A DNA stretch of 27,108 bases from Clostridia bacterium. GTDB lineage: Bacteria > Bacillota > Clostridia > Christensenellales > Aristaeellaceae. The stretch is taken from NCBI GenBank assembly GCA_017471125.1, contig JAFUWR010000215.1:1-27108 (forward strand). The letters are read 5' to 3'. The notes below the pieces were generated by a model that worked only from the letters and a program-made list of their open reading frames with translations, made no database searches and had not been told where the DNA came from. The position numbers and the translations under genes were made by a program. Position 1 is the first letter of the stretch, and every line of letters starts with the position of its first letter. This document shows positions 21,151 through 27,108 of the stretch, piece after piece.

Positions 21151-23280
21151 TCACATGAGCGGATCGAGGCCCAGGGCGGGATGGCCCTTCTCGGTCAGCC
21201 AGTTGAGCAGCTCCTCGGGATCGGTGGTGACGGTCTCGTCGGCGATCATGTCGGAGAAGTTCTCGATGCCGTAGAGCTCCTTGGCGGTCTTGTTGAGCCG
21301 CTCGGCCACGTCGTCCTTGAGCTCCTTGGGCATCCAGACGATGCGCTCGGTGCCGCCCTCGGCGGAGGCGAACTTCTTGGAGGAGATGAAGTGGCGTCCG
21401 TGGCCCATGAAGCCGGGGGTCTGCACGCCGCCGCCGGTCATGGAGGCCAGCTCGCCGAAGGACATGCCCGTGGGGGTCATGCCGGAATACTCGCGGTTGC
21501 AGATGATGACGCCGTTGGACAGGGGCTCGATGCCGCAGATGCACTCGAAGCAGCCGCAGGAGGTCATCGGGTCCTCCATGATGGAATACAGGGTCACGTT
21601 CTCCACCGCGCCGTGGGTGGCGGCGGCGATGGCCTCGTTGACGGTGTCATACCGGCCGGTGCGCTCGTCGGTGCAGCCGACCTTGGCGATGGGCTGGCTG
21701 GGGCCGGTGGGATTGAGCTGATAGGTGGCCTTGGCGTCCAGCCAGCTCACCGCGCCGCACAGGCCCAGGCGCTCCGGGGTCACCACGCAGCAGTGGGCGG
21801 GCGCGAAGCTCTGGCACAGGGTGCAGGTGTAGAAGGTGTCCACGGACTCGTCGGTCATGCTGGCCAGGCGGTCGTCGCGGGCGGCGTAGGTGGGCATGGC
21901 CAGCTCGTCCAGCACGACCTTGGCCTTGGCGGGGTCGGTGACCAGGGTCACCTGGCACTTGTCCACCACGGCGTCGAACTCGTCCATGATCATGGTGTAG
22001 AGCACCTCGCCGAAGTGGTTGAGCCGCAGGCCCTTGTCGTAGGCCTCGGAGCTTATGCGGATGCGGAACTGGTTGCGCTGGCCGGTGTGCATCACGCCCT
22101 CCATGTAGTTGAACCAGGCGTGGATCTTGCGCTCGATGACGGACTCGAAGTCGGCCTGCATCTTGTCGCCGGCCACCTCGATGTAGGTCGCCAGCGGGAA
22201 CTCGGTCTCGCCGCAGTCGATGTCCGGCCCGTCGATGGTGATCTTGTGGTCCTCGACGGCGTCGGCGTCGCGCATCTTCACGATCTCGCAGGTCACGTTC
22301 TTGCCGGAATAGAATTCCACCTTCATGTCCTTCTTGCGGATGATCTCGCCCTCGAAGGCGGAGGCGAAGGCCACGGGGATGGGCAGCTCGGTCACCTTGA
22401 TCTTGATGTTGCGCAGCTCCAGGGACTTCTTGACGGTCTGGGCCGGGTCAAGCACCGCCTCCAGCGCGCCGGGCACCTGCAGGTCGCCGATGTCCTGGTC
22501 CACCACCACCGGGAAGCCCAGGGCGATGGCGCCCGCGCCGGCGGAGACGACCACCTCGTTCAGCGCGCCGAAGGTGTTCACGAAGGCGGGCACGCGCTCC
22601 TTGGTGTAGTTGAGCAGCCCCGCCAGGTCGCCGGGCTGGATGCCGCCGAAGATCAGCGCCGCGCGGATGGCGACGGTGACCACGTGGATCACGGCGGTCA
22701 CGTCGTGGCCCAGCGGCACCACGCGGAACTCCAGGCCCAGCTTCGCGCCGCCGTCGGCGCACTGCTCGATCACGTCGCCGATCAGGAAGGTCAGTATGCC
22801 CTTGGACTGGTAGTCCTTCACCACGTCCACCGCCGCGGCGGGGTCGTCGGCCTTGCCCAGCACCACCGCCACGCCGGGGATGTCGCCGGTGACCAGCGGC
22901 ACGCCCAGGGAGCGGATGACGGGATCGGGCACGAAGCCGATGCCGCTGTCCTCGGCGTAGGGGTCGGTCCCCTCCACGTACTTCAGGCCCTCGATGATCT
23001 CCGCGCCCACGGCGGTGGCCAGACCCGCGTTCAGCGCGTCGCCCAGCTCGGGCTTATTGGTGATGAGGCTCTTCATGACGCCCACGCAGGCGGGCAGGTC
23101 GCCCAGCTTCGCCACCTTCACGCCCGTGGCCGCATAGATGGTCGGGAAGAAATAGGCGGTGTCCGGGAAGGCCACCTTCTGGTCGGGACCATACTTTTCG
23201 ATCGCCGCGTTGACGGCGCCCTCCGCCAGGCCCGCGACGGCGTTGGAGCCGGTAAAGATCAGGTCGGTCAATGCGCTCAT
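21151..23280 (-). CDS. acsB: CO-methylating acetyl-CoA synthase (CODH/ACS complex, bacterial AcsB)
   Basis: 709 residues, near the usual 730. The enzyme joins CO, a methyl group from the corrinoid protein and CoA to make acetyl-CoA in the Wood-Ljungdahl pathway. All six A-cluster ligands are present: C486, C489, C498 and C508 in TCTLCQSFAPAHCC and GLCG, and C575/C577 in SCGCFEC. The spacing equals C506/509/518/528/595/597 of the Moorella enzyme with a constant offset of 20. GGAGG lies 8 nt before the ATG. It stands alone, between its own promoter and terminator, with no cooS, acsC, acsD, acsE or folate genes in the window. It could serve autotrophy or acetyl-CoA cleavage; the sequence does not decide. 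Confidence 0.96.
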   Translation of the reverse strand: MSALTDLIFTGSNAVAGLAEGAVNAAIEKYGPDQKVAFPDTAYFFPTIYAATGVKVAKLGDLPACVGVMKSLITNKPELGDALNAGLATAVGAEIIEGLKYVEGTDPYAEDSGIGFVPDPVIRSLGVPLVTGDIPGVAVVLGKADDPAAAVDVVKDYQSKGILTFLIGDVIEQCADGGAKLGLEFRVVPLGHDVTAVIHVVTVAIRAALIFGGIQPGDLAGLLNYTKERVPAFVNTFGALNEVVVSAGAGAIALGFPVVVDQDIGDLQVPGALEAVLDPAQTVKKSLELRNIKIKVTELPIPVAFASAFEGEIIRKKDMKVEFYSGKNVTCEIVKMRDADAVEDHKITIDGPDIDCGETEFPLATYIEVAGDKMQADFESVIERKIHAWFNYMEGVMHTGQRNQFRIRISSEAYDKGLRLNHFGEVLYTMIMDEFDAVVDKCQVTLVTDPAKAKVVLDELAMPTYAARDDRLASMTDESVDTFYTCTLCQSFAPAHCCVVTPERLGLCGAVSWLDAKATYQLNPTGPSQPIAKVGCTDERTGRYDTVNEAIAAATHGAVENVTLYSIMEDPMTSCGCFECICGIEPLSNGVIICNREYSGMTPTGMSFGELASMTGGGVQTPGFMGHGRHFISSKKFASAEGGTERIVWMPKELKDDVAERLNKTAKELYGIENFSDMIADETVTTDPEELLNWLTEKGHPALGLDPLM

Positions 23281-23308
23281 TTGCTCTACCTCCAGTTTTT
23301 ATCCGCGA

Positions 23309-23327
23309 CATCCCCGCCCCGGGGATG
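23309..23327 (-). promoter_or_regulatory. Leader stem-loop of acsB
   Basis: CATCCCC (23309-23315) and GGGGATG (23321-23327) form a 7-bp stem with a 5-nt loop, in the 5' leader between the promoter and the ribosome site. A regulatory role is possible but unproven. Confidence 0.4.
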
Positions 23328-23340
23328 CCTGTCACGTTTG

Positions 23341-23369
23341 ATTATAAAACTATCTTACCAATTATTCAA
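23341..23369 (-). promoter_or_regulatory. Promoter of acsB
   Basis: On the minus strand TTGAAT (23364-23369) and a perfect TATAAT (23341-23346) are 17 bp apart, giving a leader of about 55 nt. It is divergent from the SdpI-like gene promoter 38 bp away. Confidence 0.8.
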
Positions 23370-23406
23370 GTATTTTTTTATTTTCCTTCGCCAAACGCAC
23401 GGCCCC

Positions 23407-23435
23407 TTGACTTTTCGCCCGCCGCGCCCTATCAT
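23407..23435 (+). promoter_or_regulatory. Promoter of the SdpI-like gene
   Basis: TTGACT (23407-23412) and TATCAT (23430-23435) are 17 bp apart. The start codon follows 28 bp later, with GGAGG at 23452-23456. Confidence 0.75.
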
Positions 23436-23463
23436 AAAGGTATATGTTGAGGGAGGTGCGCCC

Positions 23464-24066
23464 ATGACCCAGTCCCGAAAAAAGCTCAAACTGACCCTGC
23501 GGCACTTCTACGCCGCGGCGAAGTACGCGGGCATACTGCTGATCGCCATCAACTATCCCCGCCTGCCGGGGACGGTCGCGCCCTGGCCGGGGTGGCGGCT
23601 GCCCCGCTGCGCGATGATGCTGTGGGTGGTGCTGCTGCTGCTGATCGGGTTCCGCACGGACGTGGCCGCGGGGCGGGCCATACTGCGCGACCGGGAGGAG
23701 CTTCAGCAGGGCAAGGCCGGGGGCGGGCTCAACCTGTCGACGCTCCTGGCGCTGACGACGCCGCTGTTCTTCCTGATCGACGCCGCGGCGGTGGCCCACT
23801 TCTACACCGCCTGGTTCAGCGGCACGCCCGCGCCCTACACGACGCGGGTCATGGGCCACATGGCCATCATGGCGGTGGGCTGCGTGCTGTGGATCTACGG
23901 GCGGGTCATGCCGTCGCTGCCCTTCAACAGTGTCTGGGGCTTCCGCTTCGCCGCCACGACAAAGGACCCCCGGGCCTGGCGGCTGTGGCACGCCAAGGCG
24001 GCGGGGGTGGTGTACATCGTCGCGCTCGTTTTGTTGGTGGTGGGCACGTTCCTGCCCGCTCAATAG
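23464..24066 (+). CDS. SdpI-like multi-pass membrane protein
   Basis: 200 residues with four or five hydrophobic segments: KYAGILLIAINYP, CAMMLWVVLLLLIGF, STLLALTTPLFFLIDAAAV, MGHMAIMAVGCVLWIYG and GVVYIVALVLLVVGTFL. The segment NSVWGFRFAATTKDPRAWRLWHAKAAG near residues 153-180 matches the SdpI signature (N..GIRTPWT...WRxTH), which in SdpI gives immunity to a secreted toxin. There is no N-terminal DUF1648 domain. GGAGG is spaced 7 nt before the ATG. The last 7 bases overlap the convergent HExxH gene. An immunity role is not supported by any toxin gene here; a general envelope function is as likely. Confidence 0.7.
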   Translation: MTQSRKKLKLTLRHFYAAAKYAGILLIAINYPRLPGTVAPWPGWRLPRCAMMLWVVLLLLIGFRTDVAAGRAILRDREELQQGKAGGGLNLSTLLALTTPLFFLIDAAAVAHFYTAWFSGTPAPYTTRVMGHMAIMAVGCVLWIYGRVMPSLPFNSVWGFRFAATTKDPRAWRLWHAKAAGVVYIVALVLLVVGTFLPAQ

Positions 24067-24812
24067 ATCCTCTCGGTGATGTCGCCCGCCTCGCGGACGA
24101 TGCCGCCCACGTCGAGCTTCCCGGCCCGCGGGCGCAGGTCCACGGCGACGCGGCAGTCGTCAAGGTCGAAGGCGGCCACGGCGTCGTGCAGTCGGCCCCG
24201 GGCGTCGTAGTAGATCGCGCCGTGCAGCATACCGCCGTCCTCCCGGCAGAACCGCAGGGCCACCGGCAGGGCCGACCCCGGCGGCTGCCAGGCGATGAAG
24301 GCCAGGTCGCCGATACATAGCCCCTCGGCCAGCGCGGTCATTTGCGGCGCGGGCGCGCCGCGCATCACGTCATAGATGTGACAGGCTTCGAGCAAGAGCG
24401 CTCGAAGCCTTTTCATGTCGCCCTCGGCCCGGGCCAGGTTCTCGCCCACCGGGGCGTACAGTCCTCGCCCCACGGCCCGCAGGCGCTCGGGATCGAAGGC
24501 GGGCGCGGGGTCCTCGAGGGGCGTGCCGTCGATGGCGAGCACCATCGGCACGTCGGCCAGCCGCTCCACCTGGCGGATGTCCGCGTCGGAGTACAGGTCG
24601 CCGCGCTCCCAGTGCCGCAGCTCGTGGCGCAGGGCGCGAAGCTGGCCGTCCCGGGACAGCCGGGCGTTCAGGTAGATGTTGACGAAGCCGTCCTCGCTCA
24701 CCGCGATCAGCCCGCCCACGCCCGGGTCCAGGTCGATCAGCCGCACCCGGCAGTCGTCCGGCAGGTCGGGCAGCCAGTCCGGCGCCTCGTGGCGCGTCGT
24801 TGCATCGCTCAT
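24060..24812 (-). CDS. HExxH putative metalloprotein (ImmA/IrrE-like)
   Basis: 250 residues. H63-E64-L65-R66-H67 (RHELRHWERGDLYSD) is a zinc-metallopeptidase helix. The helix that follows (DIRQVERLAD, near E83) could give the third ligand, as in the ImmA/IrrE group, where the downstream context is often GDFYSD and IE. The N-terminal part contains an alternating beta pattern; the C-terminal half (about 115-250) is not recognised, and the match to ImmA covers only the first 90 residues. No signal peptide, so cytoplasmic. The ATG overlaps the stop of the CHAP protein gene by 4 nt (ATGA), so translation is coupled. Peptidase activity is inference. Confidence 0.6.
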   Translation of the reverse strand: MSDATTRHEAPDWLPDLPDDCRVRLIDLDPGVGGLIAVSEDGFVNIYLNARLSRDGQLRALRHELRHWERGDLYSDADIRQVERLADVPMVLAIDGTPLEDPAPAFDPERLRAVGRGLYAPVGENLARAEGDMKRLRALLLEACHIYDVMRGAPAPQMTALAEGLCIGDLAFIAWQPPGSALPVALRFCREDGGMLHGAIYYDARGRLHDAVAAFDLDDCRVAVDLRPRAGKLDVGGIVREAGDITERIY

Positions 24813-27108
24813 TCGTCGGTGAACGCCACGCCGAACACGCCCAGCGCGTCGGTCTCCAGGGCCGCGACCACCTTGCCGCTCTTGCGCTTGCTGACCTTGA
24901 CGTCGAAGTCCTCGCCGTCGTCGATGCGCCGCACCCGGGCCGCGCCGCCGCCGTTCGGGGCGGTGAAGGTCAGGGTCACGTCGTCCTTGGGGACGATCTT
25001 CATGCCGTTCAGGGCGATGCCCACGCGGAAGTACCGCACCGTCTCGCCGTCCCGCGCGCCGAAGTTAGCGACGCAGCGTTCGTAGGCGGCGGAGCCGGGC
25101 AGGATCTCCCGGACGCTCAGCGTCGCGCCGCTGGGGATGCGGGCCTTCTTGGTGTAGCTGAGCTTCACCGTCATGCCGTCGCCCTTGGCGGTCTGGGCGT
25201 TCTTCTTATACTTGAGGGTGCCGGCCACGTAGGTGGCGATGACCTGGCCCAGCTGGGTCTGCTCGAAGTCGAACTGGCACGCGCCGTCCATGCGGGTCAG
25301 CTTCACGTCGGCGTTCACGCGGGCCGCGCCGCCGCGGCTGATGACCGCCACGCCGGGCTTCAGGGCCTTGGAGGCGGTGAGCTTCCCGTCGTACTTGACG
25401 CTGAACTTCACCGGGCCCTGGGGCTGGACCTCCGCGCCGCTGCCGTCCACGAACCGCACCTCCACGAAGCGGGCCCAGCCCACCTCGTCGCCATCGGTCA
25501 TGGCCCCGCGCAGGGCCTCGACGTAGGCGTCGAATTCCTTGCCGGAGGTCACGGGAGCAAGCTGCATCGTCAGGCCCTTGGGCATGCCGGCCTCGGGGCC
25601 GATGCTGGCGGCCACGGTCACGTCGCCGTCGGTGACCAGCAGGGACTGGGTCTCGGCCTTCACCTTGCGGGCATAGGCCTCGTTGACCAGGCCGTAGCCC
25701 ACGATGCGCCGGTCGTTGATGTCATAGTAGTCGTCGAAGGTCACCGCGCCGCCCTTGCTGTTGCCCTCGATGGTGGTGATGCCCACCACGCCGCCGGCGG
25801 AGTCCTTGCTGAGCCGCGCCACGATGCCCACGTGGTCGGAGTCGTTGTCGTTCTCCCACTCGAAGAACACGATGTCGCCCAGCTGGGGCGTGTAGGCGGC
25901 GCGGGCCGCGTACAGGTCCTGCTTGCGCAGCCGCTCGATCCACCGCTGGCAGTTGCTGGCCCGGGCGAAGTCCTCCTCGGAGATCCCGGCGTAGTGCAGG
26001 CAGAAGGACGCGAACATGGCGCACCACTCGTCGTAGGGCATGCCGGCCCAGTCGCCGTAGCGGGTGTAGCCGGAGATGCCGCCGCCGTGCTTCTCGCCGA
26101 AGTCGATGCTGCTCTCCTTGTAGCCCACCTGGGTCTTGGCGATGGCGAGCAGATCCTCGGGCCAGACGCCGGTCTTGTGGACCCCGGCCATGGTGGCCTC
26201 CCACTGGGAGCGCTTCTCCCGGTCGTGGACGGCACAGGGGATGGTGACGCTGGCCTCGGCGGTGCGGTCGAAGATGTCCTTGACGGACACGGTCAGGGTG
26301 ACCTTGGTCACCTTGCGCACCGCGGGCGGGGTGACGGTCACCTTCTCGGTGAACTGGCTGGACTCATAGAAAACGCTGCCGTCCTGGGTGGCCCTGATGC
26401 TGCACGACGCCACCTCGATGCCGCCGGTCAGCGCGACGGTGAAGCCCGTGGCGTCGCCGCCGTGGGTGCACTCGTGGTCGGCGGTGACCCTGATGGCCAG
26501 CTCCGGGGGCTGGGCCACGGACACCGCGGCCTTGGAGACGAACTCCACGCCGTCCGCGCCCACAGCGGTCAGCACCAGCGTATAGTCGCCGGCGGCGGTG
26601 GGGGTGAAGCCGCAGGAATCCGCGTCCACGGGCAGCGAGCCGGACGCGGCGGTCTCCCCGCCGGGGCCGACGATGCGATAGCTCAGGGACACGGCGTTCG
26701 CCACGCGGAAGCTGAACCGCACGGCCGCGCCCGCCACGGCCTTGCCGGACGCGCCGGCCATGGAGATGGCCACGCCCAGGGGCTCCGGGGTGGGCTCAGG
26801 GGTCAGGGTCGGCTCCGGGGTGACGGTGGGTTCCGGGGTGACCTCGGGGTCGGTCGGGACCTCGGGCACGACCGTCGGCTCCGCGACCTCGCCGCCGGGC
26901 TCGGAGGGTTGGGACGGCTCGGAGGGCGTCTCGGGCTCCGCGGGCGTCTCGGGCTCCGCGGGGGTCTCCGGCTCCGCCGGGGCCGCGGGCTCTGCGGGCT
27001 CGGAGGCCTCCTGGGGCTCCGCCTGCTTCGGCTCCTCCTGCTTGGGCTCCTCCTGCTTGGGCTCCTCCTTGGGCAGCTCGGTGACCTTTTCCTCCTTGGG
27101 GGCCTCGA
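24809..27108 (-). CDS. Large CHAP-domain protein with Pro/Glu-rich repeats, 5' end outside window
   Basis: The frame is open to the right edge, so the gene starts beyond it; 766 residues are visible. The visible N-terminus is a long Pro/Glu/Lys linker with repeated EEPKQ, ETPAE and TPEPT units, as in cell-wall spanning linkers. Two Ig-like beta domains follow. The CHAP amidase/endopeptidase then carries its nucleophile Cys in DEWCAMFAS (codon 26021-26023), the His in SDHVGIV (25832-25834), and a polar residue in IEGNS. The C-terminal 280 residues are beta-rich with VTL/KSGKV strands. A peptidoglycan-hydrolysing or surface protein is the likely role. The HExxH gene is coupled by a 4-nt overlap. 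A GTG at 26869 is an internal codon, not a start. Confidence 0.85.
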   Translation of the reverse strand, partial: EAPKEEKVTELPKEEPKQEEPKQEEPKQAEPQEASEPAEPAAPAEPETPAEPETPAEPETPSEPSQPSEPGGEVAEPTVVPEVPTDPEVTPEPTVTPEPTLTPEPTPEPLGVAISMAGASGKAVAGAAVRFSFRVANAVSLSYRIVGPGGETAASGSLPVDADSCGFTPTAAGDYTLVLTAVGADGVEFVSKAAVSVAQPPELAIRVTADHECTHGGDATGFTVALTGGIEVASCSIRATQDGSVFYESSQFTEKVTVTPPAVRKVTKVTLTVSVKDIFDRTAEASVTIPCAVHDREKRSQWEATMAGVHKTGVWPEDLLAIAKTQVGYKESSIDFGEKHGGGISGYTRYGDWAGMPYDEWCAMFASFCLHYAGISEEDFARASNCQRWIERLRKQDLYAARAAYTPQLGDIVFFEWENDNDSDHVGIVARLSKDSAGGVVGITTIEGNSKGGAVTFDDYYDINDRRIVGYGLVNEAYARKVKAETQSLLVTDGDVTVAASIGPEAGMPKGLTMQLAPVTSGKEFDAYVEALRGAMTDGDEVGWARFVEVRFVDGSGAEVQPQGPVKFSVKYDGKLTASKALKPGVAVISRGGAARVNADVKLTRMDGACQFDFEQTQLGQVIATYVAGTLKYKKNAQTAKGDGMTVKLSYTKKARIPSGATLSVREILPGSAAYERCVANFGARDGETVRYFRVGIALNGMKIVPKDDVTLTFTAPNGGGAARVRRIDDGEDFDVKVSKRKSGKVVAALETDALGVFGVAFTDE
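26770..27105 (-). repeat. Pro/Glu-rich tandem coding repeats in the CHAP protein
   Basis: Degenerate 15-bp units encoding EEPKQ (27020-27070), 12-bp units encoding ETPA (26925-26960), and TPEPT units (26780-26850). They are in frame and code for a stiff extended linker. Such tracts change length easily by slippage. Confidence 0.7.

Noticed and set aside
20990..21544. N-terminal extension of the LRR/Big2 protein to an upstream start
   Set aside because: A consensus promoter, a ribosome site and a signal peptide all point to the ATG at 20989; the extension overlaps acsB antisense.
21094..24066. A 990-codon plus-strand frame antisense to acsB that joins the SdpI-like frame
   Set aside because: Its antisense part is a low-complexity His/Gly/Leu shadow. 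The SdpI-like protein has its own promoter and ribosome site at 23464.
26869..26869. GTG as the start codon of the CHAP protein
   Set aside because: The frame stays open to the window edge through a continuous Pro/Glu linker and no ribosome site or signal peptide is present at this codon.

Overview
The window is GC-rich chromosomal DNA from an anaerobic bacterium of the Firmicutes/Clostridia type. The evidence is strong Shine-Dalgarno sites, TTGACA/TATAAT promoters, a SigB/SigF-type sigma factor with an RsbW-like partner, an acetyl-CoA synthase, rubredoxin, a TRAP transporter, and large secreted proteins with BspA-type leucine-rich, Big2 and CHAP domains. A gut Christensenellales- or Oscillospirales-like lineage is plausible, but this rests on general resemblance only.

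Layout. Positions 1-2308 (+) hold the 3' part of nicotinate phosphoribosyltransferase, nadE, and a VapC-type toxin-antitoxin pair. They face a minus-strand pair at 2370-5407: a GH127-like protein that seems to have lost its catalytic cysteines, and a THUMP RNA methyltransferase. A short inverted repeat-rich segment (5443-5582) separates these from a sigma/anti-sigma pair (5573-6725, minus).

Positions 6887-12226 look like a compact, AT-richer integrative element of about 5.3 kb. It is bounded by a 12-bp direct repeat and carries a tyrosine integrase at one end and an excisionase-like gene near the other. Between them are a ribbon-helix-helix regulator with three near-identical palindromic operators in a divergent promoter, an AT-rich noncoding stretch with DnaA-box-like sites, and a winged-helix replication-initiator-like protein. 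It has no relaxase, conjugation, capsid or terminase genes and no obvious cargo. The right-hand repeat lies in the -10 region of the rubredoxin promoter, and the element end seems to supply a replacement -35 box.

Beyond the element are rubredoxin and dihydrolipoyl dehydrogenase (12264-13874, +), then a convergent dctPQM TRAP operon (minus). Next come a 1340-residue secreted LRR/cysteine-protease-like/Big2 protein and a stand-alone acsB (both minus). An SdpI-like membrane protein (+) follows. The window ends with a translationally coupled minus-strand pair: an HExxH protein and a large secreted CHAP-domain protein that runs off the edge.

Functional links: pncB and nadE are two steps of NAD salvage. 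The sigma factor and RsbW-like protein form a partner-switching pair. dctPQM is one transporter. The genes of the integrative element form one module. The remaining neighbours show no clear shared pathway.
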